From Mesostigma viride (lineage: Eukaryota; Streptophyta; Mesostigmatophyceae; Mesostigmatales; Mesostigmataceae): 64,000 nt of DNA. The translations under genes and the position numbers were made by a program. Below the pieces are notes generated by a model. That model did not search any database and was not told the DNA's origin. It saw nothing but the letters and a program-made list of their open reading frames with translations. Shown here piece by piece: positions 55,097 to 64,000 of this stretch. Position 1 is the stretch's first letter. Every line of letters begins with the position of its first letter. Where the stretch lies: assembly GCA_009746045.1 (NCBI GenBank), contig RPFO01001660.1, positions 1-64,000 on the forward strand, in the 5' to 3' direction.

Positions 55097-56026
55097 TCAG
55101 TACTTGAACCTCTCTTCGTTCATCAACCGCAGACCCGGATCTCTGGCTTCTTCTTTGTGTGTGGCGGATTCGATCTTGGCGTTAGAAAAGCGTTCAACGG
55201 CGATCGGCTGTTCCTCTTCTTGCGTAAACGTCCTTGGTTGATCTTTGCATTTGCTGATTCCGAGTGTGAATATCTGACGCGCCTTGCAGCGAGCGCTCAT
55301 CTTGTTATCCAATAATGCGTCCCATTGAGCAGCCCATCCTCTCGATTTAGACATGTCGCAAGGAGCCTCTCCGTACGTCATAATCGCCCTTATCTTACAT
55401 TTAGCGCTCTGGTTCGGGTCAAGTAAGATAAATCCAGGTGATGAAGACACGCTTCTTTCGGCCCATGCGTTCATCGACTTATCGAACGCCCTTCTTGGTC
55501 CGGTGACGCCATGGGCGTCAAGGGCCATCGTAAACAAATCGAGGATTTGCAACAGGAAATTCGAGCTGATCGCGATGTCTTTAGCAACTCTCTCCGCTAC
55601 CATCACCGCTACGGCGTATTTTTCTTCCTTTGAAAGCCTCTCCTTCTTCTCTTCGTCCGTTTCCGCTTGTGTTTCAGATTCCCCCGCTGGCCCCTCTGTT
55701 TTCATCGACATGTACGTTTTCACGTCTTTTGAAACACCAAAAGAAGCATATGCCATCATGTAAGCGATGCCGACCAGGTACTTGACACAGAAGACGACCG
55801 CGAAGGCGAGACTACCTTTGAAAAAGCCGGCGCGAACGAAGCTTGGAAAAAACGTGATCACGAAGATCGCGAAGGAGAGAAGCGAGACGGCTATCGATAC
55901 TTTAGCGTTGTTCACGGAGGCGGATAATAAGGTAAACAACATGGGGAGGACGAACAGGTCCAATAATTTGAAGACGGAACCAAAACAGGTGGCAAATAAG
56001 GATGGCGCCGGCTGCACGGACGCCAT
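55097..56026 (-). CDS. Multi-pass membrane protein
   Basis: ATG at 56026 (MASVQPAPSLF). Three or four hydrophobic helices in the first ~120 residues: FKLLDLFVLPMLFTLLSA, VSLLSFAIFVITFFPSFV, LAFAVVFCVKYLVGIAYMM. Then a charged linker (ETQAETDEEKKERLSKEE), a long mixed region and a C-terminus ending MNEERFKY. 309 residues, intact. Likely sits in a cell or virion membrane. No family recognised. The upstream region has TGACGTGACGTTT. Confidence 0.65.
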   Translation of the reverse strand: MASVQPAPSLFATCFGSVFKLLDLFVLPMLFTLLSASVNNAKVSIAVSLLSFAIFVITFFPSFVRAGFFKGSLAFAVVFCVKYLVGIAYMMAYASFGVSKDVKTYMSMKTEGPAGESETQAETDEEKKERLSKEEKYAVAVMVAERVAKDIAISSNFLLQILDLFTMALDAHGVTGPRRAFDKSMNAWAERSVSSSPGFILLDPNQSAKCKIRAIMTYGEAPCDMSKSRGWAAQWDALLDNKMSARCKARQIFTLGISKCKDQPRTFTQEEEQPIAVERFSNAKIESATHKEEARDPGLRLMNEERFKY

Positions 56027-56089
56027 GATGAGATAGGATACATGGAACGGTGACTAATGTTCAAAACGATAGCGACTCGAAACGTCACG

Positions 56090-57376
56090 TCAACGCCGTT
56101 TCGCGGGTTTAGAACGAGCGCGAGTCACTCTCCTCGACCCCCCGGGGTGCCTGGCTCGCCTGGCTCGTTCTCGTCTCATATCCGCCATAGAGAGTGCGGC
56201 ATAATGGGGTAGAGCGTGAGAAAGTCGGTCCGCATATTCATGCTCTGCCCTCAGTTCCCTTTTATCTCTATTCTGGGCGTTGTGTGCTATTCTGGAACCG
56301 TCGTACATAGCGCGAGTCAACATTTCACCATCGACATTGTAATGAACTGGCGTTGTCCATATTCGTTTCGAGTTTTCTGCGCGGTCTTCCATATCTTTAT
56401 TGATTTTACGGATTCTGTCCCACGGGATATTGCGGTCGAAATTCTTCATAACGTCGGGAACTATAGCGCTCGTCTCTCTGTCCACGAGGCGCATATTCGC
56501 AAGAGTTTTCAGTCCGCCGCGGCCAGAATCCGCTACCGCCATATTCATGATGCCCTGTTTCAAGTCCGCTGGCAGATCCTTCCAGCCGTATTCGGGAGGG
56601 GGGGGTGGTACATAGGCGCCAAGTTTCATACGCCTCATCTCCGCGAACCCATCGGACCCGTTATCGGGAAAAGTTGGAATCGGATCGGGGATGGGTTGGG
56701 GCTTTTCATTGCGAAATTTTTCCCGACGCCATAAATCCATCGCCCTTTGTTGTGTCCTGCGAACTCGGTCTGCATAATCTAGCTCGAATTGTTTTTGTTG
56801 TCTTGCGTCATTATACCTTTGAATCCTCTCCGGTGAATCGCGATTGTTTCGCAATGCGCGGATCTCCGTGTCTAGCGGTTTGATTCGTTTGTATACGTCG
56901 TTTACGTCAAGACGACTAATCGCGTCTCCTGCCAAACCTCCCGTCTTTTTGTCCACTAGTCGCGCATTCGCGAGAAATTCTAGTCCGCCGGGACCCTTCG
57001 CAGCCATTGAAATTATGTTTCTCTGGATATTTTCTGGGATGGCGTTCCAGGTGACCTCTTTCTCTGGGGCGGGTTTCGGTGTCATCTTCGGTATCTCTTG
57101 TCTCGTGACCCTGCGTTCCGCAAAACCGTCCGCCTCGTAATCAGTCCCCGTCGATGGGTTCGTGGTCGCGAGAACAGGTGGGGGCGCGGAGTCCGTGAAG
57201 GCGACTCTCGGGAGAGGAGGAGGAGGAGTAGATTCCGAAACCCCGAACTCTCGGGCTCGGTGTCTCCGTCTCTTTCGCGCTTGACACGCGGCGTGAGTTC
57301 CGCACATCTTCCGTCCATGTCGCGCCTCGTTGCGACAGTTCTCGCCGGTCTTCGTTTTTCTGCAGCACTTCGCCAT
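56090..57376 (-). CDS. KTxxGxxC zinc protein with two F-box-like segments
   Basis: ATG at 57376 (MAKCCRKTKTGENC). The N-terminus has C-x3-T-x2-G-x2-C then C-x2-H, a family signature here, followed by a basic RKRRRHRAR stretch. Two segments, WNAIPENIQRNIISMA (~residue 110) and WKDLPADLKQGIMNMA (~280), each followed by LANxRLVD, look like F-box repeats. The C-terminus is highly basic (GGSRRVTRARSKPAKRR). 428 residues, intact. F-boxes recruit SCF ubiquitin ligases, a plausible but inferred role. TTATAAAC lies about 25 bases upstream. Confidence 0.75.
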   Translation of the reverse strand: MAKCCRKTKTGENCRNEARHGRKMCGTHAACQARKRRRHRAREFGVSESTPPPPLPRVAFTDSAPPPVLATTNPSTGTDYEADGFAERRVTRQEIPKMTPKPAPEKEVTWNAIPENIQRNIISMAAKGPGGLEFLANARLVDKKTGGLAGDAISRLDVNDVYKRIKPLDTEIRALRNNRDSPERIQRYNDARQQKQFELDYADRVRRTQQRAMDLWRREKFRNEKPQPIPDPIPTFPDNGSDGFAEMRRMKLGAYVPPPPPEYGWKDLPADLKQGIMNMAVADSGRGGLKTLANMRLVDRETSAIVPDVMKNFDRNIPWDRIRKINKDMEDRAENSKRIWTTPVHYNVDGEMLTRAMYDGSRIAHNAQNRDKRELRAEHEYADRLSHALPHYAALSMADMRRERARRARHPGGSRRVTRARSKPAKRR

Positions 57377-57417
57377 GGCTCGCTTGTTTATAACGCGCGA
57401 TATTATTTGAAAAACGC

Positions 57418-57891
57418 TTATTGGGGAAGGGGAGTATAACTAGAGGTCGCGGTGTCGTCCAAATCCGGGTCGTTCGGTCGAGGATAGAACCCTCCGCTCC
57501 TCGGCGGCCTGTTCAAATGGTGAATAGGGACGGTCGCCTCGCCGTCCGGACCGTTCCCGCGCTGGACGGATCGTCGTCGAGCGCTCGACGAGCGCCCCGC
57601 CGAAGCTCGAGGAGGTTGTATTTGCCCAGGAGGTTCAGGGATGAAATCAACCGCCCCCACAGGGCCCTGCTGGGTTGCCGACAAAGGGACTGTTCGAAAG
57701 GAGTCGGCGGAGAGTTCGTTTAACGATATATTGGCAGTAGAAGTGCGCGCCACGTGTCGAAGAACGCGCCGCCGTTTCGTCTTCGCGCTTCCCCCGCGGT
57801 GTTTCGGTTTTCCGTGAAACCGACACTCGCTCCCCTTCTTCACGTCGATCGCGCATTTCCCGCCTTTCGCCGTCTTCTTCCCGCACTTCAT
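57418..57891 (-). CDS. Small KTxxGxxC zinc protein
   Basis: ATG at 57891 (MKCGKKTAKGGKC). N-terminal CxxxTxxGxxC…CRFH motif, basic KTKRRRVLRHVAR, then a serine/proline-rich, probably disordered region (SSSARRRS, RPNDPDLDDTATSSYTPLPQ). 157 residues, intact. It ends 41 bases before the neighbour's start at 57376, all on the minus strand. Confidence 0.7.
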   Translation of the reverse strand: MKCGKKTAKGGKCAIDVKKGSECRFHGKPKHRGGSAKTKRRRVLRHVARTSTANISLNELSADSFRTVPLSATQQGPVGAVDFIPEPPGQIQPPRASAGRSSSARRRSVQRGNGPDGEATVPIHHLNRPPRSGGFYPRPNDPDLDDTATSSYTPLPQ

Positions 57892-57926
57892 TGCCGCGCT
57901 TACACAATTCGCTTCGAAAATACCGG

Positions 57927-58532
57927 TCAGGATCTCCTCTTGTCACGGCCGCCGCGCGTCGTCTTGGAACGCGCGCCGTGAGATCCGCGCCGACGTCGCA
58001 CCCGTCGCTGGTTGACGACCCCTGCGTGATTTAGGGTCAACGACGGTTTTTCGGGTCCGTTTTCCCAACCTTCTAACGTGTTTACGTATTCCGGTACTGG
58101 GCCTGGTTCGGTAAGTTTGATGCCATGCTCTTTAGACAAAGCCTCTCTGATATCCATGGCTCTTCGTCCGCTTCTTAATGCCGCATCGTCGTGTCTTTTC
58201 TCCAAATCCTGCATCGCCGCACGTCTTGCATTTACATCCTGCCTGACACGAAGAAAATCAGGGGACATTACGTTCGCTACATCGCGCTGAAGCATGGAAA
58301 GTGTTGCATTTTCAGTCAACATGTCGTACATTTCATCTTCGTTTTCAAGATCCTGCCATGTCTTTTTCGGCTTAGGTTGATCTTCGCGCCACACGAGGCA
58401 TTCTCTCGCGCGGTGACCCCTCGGCCTTCGTTTCGTACTTTGTCCCGTCCTGTGCAAGTGGCAGCCGCCTCTCGTCGAAACCGCGTTCTCGCACCTCTTG
58501 CGCGTCGTGCTCGTGATCTTGCCGCACTTCAT
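57927..58532 (-). CDS. KTxxGxxC zinc protein, helical
   Basis: ATG at 58532 (MKCGKITSTTRKRC). CxxxTxxxxxxC with CHLH, basic KRRPRGHRAREC, then helical segments (WQDLENEDEMYDMLTENATLSM, DLEKRHDDAALRSGRRAMD) and an R-rich end (RRVRRRRGSHGARSKTTRGGRDKRRS). 201 residues, intact. Diverges from the membrane protein at 58625, with ~90 bases between. Confidence 0.7.
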   Translation of the reverse strand: MKCGKITSTTRKRCENAVSTRGGCHLHRTGQSTKRRPRGHRARECLVWREDQPKPKKTWQDLENEDEMYDMLTENATLSMLQRDVANVMSPDFLRVRQDVNARRAAMQDLEKRHDDAALRSGRRAMDIREALSKEHGIKLTEPGPVPEYVNTLEGWENGPEKPSLTLNHAGVVNQRRVRRRRGSHGARSKTTRGGRDKRRS

Positions 58533-58624
58533 CCGTGACCATACTAAACGCGCAAGAAATTTCGTGAAATGTGAAGGTTCGTTCGGTCACGAGCGAACCG
58601 AAAAGGTGTGGCCGCTTAGATACG

Positions 58625-59044
58625 ATGAAGCTGCTGAATTACACTTCCTTGCTGTATCTCGCCCCGCTCGCGGAGGCCTGGAGAATACAGCACACCCTCG
58701 TGATGCGGTACGGGATGGCAGCCCTCGTCGTCATGTCGCAAGTGAACCACTCCACGTATCATCCGGTGGCCAGAGGGGTGGATATCGCGGTGGCGCACTA
58801 CATGGTGTTGTACGCTTTGTGGTGTGCCGCGGTGTGCGAGGTGTGGACGTGGAGAGTCCTGTTCATGTTCTGGTCGGTGATGTATTCCGGGGCTTCGTAT
58901 TGGATATTGCGACTCTCCCACGAAAGCGACGTTTTTCACGCCGCGATACACGTCTTGACGAGCGCCGGTTCGTACAGTTTCATTTCCGAGCCGCGTTGCG
59001 TCCCGGCCTCCGTCGAGTTCGCGAACGGAACCGTGACGATCTGA
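58625..59044 (+). CDS. Small membrane protein with CREST-like His/Asp pattern
   Basis: ATG at 58625 (MKLLNYTSLLYLAP). 139 residues with four hydrophobic helices. Polar residues fall as NHSTYH at the end of one helix, GVDIAVAHY, and FHAAIH near the last. This S…H, D, H-x3-H arrangement resembles the CREST superfamily (alkaline ceramidase/PAQR-type hydrolases), though the protein is short for it. The stop codon TGA is part of a 23-bp motif also found at 59972. The family assignment is tentative. Confidence 0.55.
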   Translation: MKLLNYTSLLYLAPLAEAWRIQHTLVMRYGMAALVVMSQVNHSTYHPVARGVDIAVAHYMVLYALWCAAVCEVWTWRVLFMFWSVMYSGASYWILRLSHESDVFHAAIHVLTSAGSYSFISEPRCVPASVEFANGTVTI

Positions 59045-59064
59045 CGCTCGGTCGCGGAGGGCCG
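59042..59064. repeat. 23-bp repeated motif, copy 1
   Basis: TGACGCTCGG…GGAGGGCCG. Copy 2 is 59972-59994 with one mismatch. A 16-base part also occurs inside the 54829 gene (54793-54808). Confidence 0.6.
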
Positions 59065-59076
59065 TACAAAACACGA

Positions 59077-59917
59077 TCACTCCGCATCCCATTCCGCATC
59101 CTGCATGTTCCGAGGCGCCTCATCAAATTTCCACCCTGACGTTATATCTTGATCCCCTTCCACTGGACGTCGCCGTTTTGTACCCATAGGCGTTACGTCA
59201 GACGGGAACGATAACGCCGGTAGCGCTACCTGCGGCGCCTTCCTCCGTTTTTCCTTCATGGTATCTTCTAACCTTTTTATTTGGTTCTCGTCGACCCCCA
59301 ATTTGGAAATGTCCGACAGCACTGGCTAGCATGCGCGCTGGGTCTTCGAAACTCGATTCCGCGTCAATCCCGCGCTTTCGAACGGGATTCTTCTCTGCCT
59401 GTGCTAGCTGTTGAAACGGCTCTAAGGACCTTTTTGGATCCCCGAGCACAGGATTGGTGGTCATGACGACGCCGTCTGTGTTGTTTCCCACCTGATCAAG
59501 CCCCCATTCCGAAGCTGGCTGACCCCATGGATGTACCCTACCAGAATTCACTGTCCTAACTTTATAAAATTCCCTAGGTACAGGCTCTCCTCGACCCATT
59601 ACGGCCTCCTCGACTGACGGCGTAAATTTCGGGCTACTTACTGGCGGCGGTATTAAGCTGAGCCTAGATGGGAGTATTAGACGACCTCGCTCATCCGTTA
59701 CAACGGCATTAGGATGGTCCATCCAGTAACCGATGTCAACACTTACCTCTTTCCCAGACTCATCGAAACCTTTCATACGCACCTTATGAACCTTTCGCTT
59801 CGTCCGCGATGCAGCCGAATGGTGGCCGTGAAATCGACATCTCTTTCGCCTGGGGTCTGCCACTTTGATCTTACAGTGCCCTCCTGACGCCGTTTTGTGA
59901 CCGCATTCCTTCGCCAT
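59077..59917 (-). CDS. KTxxGxxC zinc protein (one frameshift)
   Basis: ATG at 59917 (MAKECGHKTASGGHC). N-terminal C-x3-T-x2-G-x2-C…CRFH, basic KRKVHKVRMKG, then VSVDIGYWMDHPNAVV and a mixed C-terminal region. Near 59325 the frame changes from …RMLAS to LSDISKLGVDENQIKRLEDT and runs to a stop at 59077. The alternative frame ends at 59198. Probably one base is lost or mis-called. Diverges from the 60023 gene with ~105 bases between. Confidence 0.65.
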
Positions 59918-59971
59918 CCTGAATATATTAATCAACAGAATAAAAAAAAAAACATCCAAAGGGTCTAATTT

Positions 59972-59994
59972 TGACGCTCGTTCGCGGAGGGCCG
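59972..59994. repeat. 23-bp repeated motif, copy 2
   Basis: Lies 29 bases upstream of the ATG of the 60023 gene, so it could be part of its promoter. Copy 1 lies just after the 58625 gene. Confidence 0.55.
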
Positions 59995-60022
59995 CCGATT
60001 TTCGAAGAGAGGAAGGGACGAC

Positions 60023-60544
60023 ATGGACATCGAGGAGTTCATCGACAGTCTGCCCGTGTACGAACTGGGTCCTCACTTCCACGAGGACGCCGTCCGCGTC
60101 ATCGAAACGCCCCCCCGCGCCGAGGTGGGGGAGGGGTGGACCGAGTGTGTCGCGTTCGAGCCCGAGACGCGCTACGTCGTGAATTACCTGGACGCGTTCG
60201 AGATAGACCACGAGTCCGGGTGGTTCGTGTATTGTCCTCCCAAGTGGCCGGTATGTGACGTGGTCCAGGAAATAAGGAGCGACGCGAAGATCCGCGTCGT
60301 CATAGGGGACGAGGAGTTCGACGCGGAGGGCTTGACGATCGTCCCGTGTCTCCAGCCGCGCACGTTTACGGGCCTGCGGGTATACTTAGACCCGGAGATT
60401 CCCAAGGGGGCGTTCTTCGTGAGCTACCGATGCTACCTTTTCGACCGCCAGAACCGCGAAAAGGTTTGCGCGGCGGAAGAGGTGTGCACCGGGACGCACG
60501 TGTACAAGGACGGGCTGATCACTCGACGCGCGGAGATGGTCTGA
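60023..60544 (+). CDS. Hypothetical acidic virus-like protein
   Basis: ATG at 60023 (MDIEEFIDSLPVYELG). 173 residues, intact, acidic N-terminal half. Beta-rich look: YVVNYLDAFEID, GWFVYCPPKW, RVVIGDEEFDAEG, FFVSYRCYLFD. No known motif. It is transcribed away from the 59917 zinc protein. Confidence 0.6.
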   Translation: MDIEEFIDSLPVYELGPHFHEDAVRVIETPPRAEVGEGWTECVAFEPETRYVVNYLDAFEIDHESGWFVYCPPKWPVCDVVQEIRSDAKIRVVIGDEEFDAEGLTIVPCLQPRTFTGLRVYLDPEIPKGAFFVSYRCYLFDRQNREKVCAAEEVCTGTHVYKDGLITRRAEMV

Positions 60545-60636
60545 CGTGTCGACTCCTGTCTCAAACCGTGCAGAAAGTGATAGCAACGAGTTATCTCTGG
60601 AAATTCTTGGGCCGGAGCGAAAGTCGCTCGCGAAAA

Positions 60637-61302
60637 CTACGGTCGGACATTAGGGCGCAGGGACCTTTCCCTCTCTTCCAAAATACGCCCGGCGATTCTC
60701 GCCTTCTGGATTGTATCTTGTGCGAGTTTTTTCAGTCGGAGGTACTCAACTTCGGCGTTTTGATGCGCGATAAACTTGTCTCGTGCAAGATTGTAATTAC
60801 AACGGGTTGGTTCTTGTCTACAAAGTTCGTCAGCTTCATTTAATTCTTGTAACGCGGTTTGTTCGTTATTACGCGCATTTACTACATCGTGAAGTTGTTG
60901 GAATCCGTGAGCGTCTACCGCGTCCATCATGGAGTTAGGAACTCGTTCTGCCATGTTGGATGACACTTGCATGAGGTTAGACGTGTCCGATGGGGGCAAC
61001 CTGCTGACGATGTTCGTGAGAGCTTCGTTAGGTAGAGCATTCAAGTCGAATGGGGACTTAGGCTTCTGCGCTTCCTTTTGTGCAATGTCTCGGGCTATTT
61101 CAGCCCTTACTTCGTCCAAGGTCGGAAGGTGGATGCGCATGCGTTTTGGTGCGGACTCGCCGTCTACGCCAGGGGCGCGCGCGCGGTGGTGTTTGCGGCG
61201 GGGTTTACGTTGAGCCGCGCCGTGACAATGACACGTTTTCATCCCCTTCCTCGCCGCGTTGTTGCAATGTCGGCCCGTCTTCGTCTTTCGGACGCACTTC
61301 AT
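60637..61302 (-). CDS. KTxxGxxC zinc protein with F-box
   Basis: Start at 61302 (MKCVRKTKTGRHC); a slightly longer start at 61311 is possible. C-x3-T-x2-G-x2-C and C-x-C-H, basic RRKHHRAR. F-box-like FDLNALPNEALTNIVSRLPP near residue 70, followed by LMQVSSNM. Then helical repeats (NARNNEQTALQELNEADEL). 221 residues, intact. Same architecture as the 57376 gene. Confidence 0.75.
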   Translation of the reverse strand: MKCVRKTKTGRHCNNAARKGMKTCHCHGAAQRKPRRKHHRARAPGVDGESAPKRMRIHLPTLDEVRAEIARDIAQKEAQKPKSPFDLNALPNEALTNIVSRLPPSDTSNLMQVSSNMAERVPNSMMDAVDAHGFQQLHDVVNARNNEQTALQELNEADELCRQEPTRCNYNLARDKFIAHQNAEVEYLRLKKLAQDTIQKARIAGRILEERERSLRPNVRP

Positions 61303-61346
61303 GTGTCGCATATCCGTATCAACCAGAATTATTACGATGAGCGATG

Positions 61347-63330
61347 TCAAAAAGATTCGCCATCTTCCGCCCCGTACTCCATGTCGCCCTCGTCGTCCTC
61401 GTACGCCCCTTCCTCGCCCAACATGGACACGGAAGCGGACCGTGCGGCGTGAGACACGCGTCGAAGCGCCTGGAAATGCCCGTTGTCGGCTCGGCCCGTG
61501 AACATCAGATGGATCGCCGGAGGCGAGCCTCCCCCGAACGTCTCCCTGTGCTCAACCGTCGTCCCGGGCGTCACGCGATGAACCACGATCGGTCTTCGCA
61601 ACAGGGCCGCGGCGGCTAGGATCTCGGGCCTCTCGGCGAACTCCCCCTCGCGGGACTGCGCGGATCGGTAACGTCTCAAGATCTCGCCCGCCGGCTCGCG
61701 CGCGTCCCCGTTCTGCCACCGTTCCTGCTGAACCACGTACTCCTCCACTTCCGGCGGAAACCCGTCCACGATCGTACGGCGCATTTTTCGCGCGACTTCG
61801 CGCGCATCGTCGTCCGGGATGGAGCGACCGGTTTTGATAAGATGATCCGCCTGAGCCAGCGCGAGGTAGAAGCAGTCGCCTCCGCCGCTGTTCGGGACCG
61901 GGACGAACTGTTTGGCAAAGTGCTCCCTGTTCGTGATCGGTATATCCTTTCGCGTCGTGTTCAGCATTCCGTACGACGAACCCGAGTCCCCCTTCATATC
62001 AGTACCATTAAAGCGTACACCCGGAATTTCCGCGCGCCTCTCCGAGTACATCCGCACATACTCGTCGCGACCCGCGGTACCAAGCGTACGGACGTCGAAC
62101 GCGCGAAGGTCTTTTAGGTCGTACGCGGTGCCGCCCTCGTCGACGGCGAGCGGAGTGCGACCTCCGTCCGCGAAGAAGTCGATGATATCGCGGTGGCCGA
62201 TCGTCGCGAACTCGTACGTCTTGGCGCCGACATACGCGAACCTGGAAGGGCCGATCTTGATCAGTACACCCCCTGTCCGGTCCGCGTGAGACTTGTCCAA
62301 TCCAGGCGAGATATCCCGGCCGCTCGCGTTGTACCTCGCCAACAACTCGCATCTTTTGTTTATATCCAGAACCGTGACCGTGTCGTCTGCGTGCGGGCAT
62401 ACGACATACGCCTTTCCGCGGGCAGAAACGTACAGGGGCATCGGTTTTCGGCGCACCGCGCGCTGTACGGGGATGTGGGCGTCGGCGTTGTTATACAATC
62501 TCATGGCATCCCTGCCCACTCTGTTGATGTTCATGTGGGATGCGACCTTGGGGTCTTTCGTGCTATAGGCGATATTTGTATTTACAAATTTTTGGAACGG
62601 TTCCGCTTCCGTGCCTACCGCACGGGCGAGTCTTGCAATGTTCCAAGGCATAAGACGCACATCTTCGGGAACCACCTGGTTCTCGTAAAAGGTTTGTCCG
62701 TCTCCGCGGATCAAACGCAGCCTGAGGTCTGAGGACTCGCCGAACTTGCCCTCGCGTATCATTTGTTCTATTTTTCTGGCTGTCTCGTTAGGCTGATCGA
62801 CCTCTTCGCCGACCTCGAAGCTCTGTCTTGGCTGTAGGGAGATTTTTTGGAAACCGGTGGCGCTCTTTTCATCCTTTTCTGCGACATTGGCCTTCTCTTG
62901 CTCCTTGCGCACTAGCTCGGCTTCCTTCCTAATCTTTTCATCCTCTTCGGCTTTTCGTTTCTGGTACGCTTCCGTCTGCTTCCGAATGTCATCCTTGACG
63001 TCGGCGCGTGTCGTGGGAATCTCGATGTTCTTATAAACCTCTGGCACGTCGGACGCGTCTCCTCCTCTCTCTTTGATAAGCTTTGCGACTTGGGCATGGA
63101 CTTCCTGTTCAACCAGGGCTTGGCGCGCAGAAGTTAACATGTTCTCGATAGCTCGTTTGTCTTGTTTCTTTTTAGTTTCTTCCCACTGTGCCTCCGTTTT
63201 TGGCTTGCGTCTGGCTGTCGATGCCTCCTTTTCCGAAGGTTTCGCGGCGGGTTCTGTAGCGCTCCCCCCTCCCCTAATAAAGGCGATGGAGGAACGGTAT
63301 CCGGAGGGGGGGGGCTACGGGGATTTCGGA
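61347..63330 (-). CDS. Large protein with OTU-type cysteine protease domain
   Basis: Open from a C-rich tract near 63310 (an ATG at 63140, MLTSARQALVEQE, is internal) to the stop at 61347. A charged coiled-coil-like region (TEAYQKRKAEEDEKIRKEAELVRKE) comes first, then a middle domain of unknown type (residues ~190-400 counted from the ATG). The OTU domain follows, with NSGGGDCFYLAL (catalytic D and C, ~residue 420) and DNGHFQAL (catalytic H, ~553). OTU domains remove ubiquitin. The C-terminus is acidic. Likely the 3' part of a longer gene reaching past the window edge. Confidence 0.8.
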
Positions 63331-64000
63331 CGCGGATTTAGCCGGGGATTTGTCAGTGACGGGTTGGGGGGGGGCGTCTTGACAAGCCTGGGGGGAGGAG
63401 GGGGAGGGGGGGGAGGTGCTTGGATCTGGCCCGGTGAACTGGCTGTTTTGTCAGTGCTGGTAGGGGGGGGGTAGACCGGGGAGGGGGGGAGGTACTGTTT
63501 TTTGGCCGGGGGGGAGGTGGGGGGACCCTGGGAGGCCCATTCCCTCCGCCTGACTCGGTCGGTTGGGGTGCCGCGGGTGTCTGTTTGAACAACTCTGTAG
63601 CGCGTTGGAGAATCAGGGGATCTTGAAACACTTTCACATCTTCTCCTTCGATTTTGACGATCCCATCATTTTCCAACGCCTGCTTCCGGATGGCGGCAAT
63701 CGTAATCTCCTTCTCCACATTTTGTTTGATTTTTTCATACTCGTCTTTGGAGAGTTTTGGGGGGGGATTTTCGTCCACATCTTTGTGCGCATTTCCGGTC
63801 GCTTTACCTGCTCGTTCCTTATGCCGGTTAGAGCGAGCTCGAGGTTTTTACTGTTGTCTTGGTTAATCAAATTCGAAGGTTTTTCGCGGCTGTTTTTGTC
63901 TTTAAACACGTCTTTCAGGGCACTCGCGATACCCAGCATCGATTCGGGAGTCAGAAAGATGTCTGTGTACTCGCTGCCCTCTTCGATGCTTTTCGTAGTG
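63331..64000 (-). CDS. N-terminal part of the OTU protein or a separate upstream gene (frameshifted, open at the edge)
   Basis: Minus-strand frames at 63634-63939 and 63353-63778 read as one helical, charged region (LKDVFKDKN, LELALTGIRNEQVKRPE, then LSKDEYEKIKQNVEKEI and a proline-rich stretch), joined by an apparent one-base shift near 63775. They are separated from the OTU frame by long G/C homopolymers (63300-63540) where frame is lost. The window ends inside it. Whether these belong to the OTU protein cannot be decided here. Confidence 0.45.

Overview
The window looks like nuclear DNA of a unicellular eukaryote, most plausibly an alga. Reasons: GT-AG introns, AATAAA polyadenylation signals and TATA boxes, three classes of retroelement, and GC-rich coding DNA with long CAG, AAC and other tandem repeats. 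Embedded in it is a set of compact genes with a giant-virus flavour: five zinc-binding 'KTxxGxxC' proteins (some with F-box-like segments), an OTU protease, a BRO-like pair (one fused to a PD-(D/E)XK nuclease), a RING/TRAF protein, a MYND protein and small membrane proteins. No viral hallmark gene (capsid, polymerase, packaging ATPase) is in view, so an endogenous or integrated large DNA virus is an inference.

Layout. 1-12.6 kb: a minus-strand RT-RNase H retroelement (DIRS-like) whose RT is split by copia element 1 (plus strand, 2074-10532, target duplication ACCGG). 12.6-16.6 kb: largely non-coding DNA and the tail of a non-LTR-type element. 16645-26061: a huge imperfect palindrome with an exact centre at 22057/22058. 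Each arm carries a divergent gene pair, a CxxC zinc protein ('gene A') and a RING/TRAF protein, both with introns. The left arm also has 'gene B'; in the right arm a ~1.4 kb deletion has fused A to B. 26.3-28.6 kb: a divergent pair, CxxC zinc protein and MYND protein. 28.7-31.15 kb: a fold-back element with a TTAA-flanked element inside it. 31557-49164: copia element 2 (minus strand, target duplication GAGAC), which splits another CxxC zinc-protein gene and itself contains a 9.13 kb terminal-inverted-repeat element full of minisatellites. 49.2-52 kb: the 5' part of the split gene and its divergent partner. 52-64 kb: tightly packed, mostly minus-strand virus-like genes.

How it fits together. 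Three divergent pairs (19.6/20.4, 27.4/27.8, 49.8/50.4 kb) share promoter features: the 9-mer GCCATAGCC near the start codons, CACGGG and CCATTGG elements, and at two of them heat-shock-element-like TTCnnGAAnnTTC sites. This suggests a co-regulated set. The domain content (OTU, RING/TRAF, F-box-like, MYND) points to interference with ubiquitin signalling and transcription. Many genes show single-base frameshifts, often in homopolymers. Some are shared by both palindrome arms and others are private, so consensus error and real decay cannot be separated from this sequence alone.
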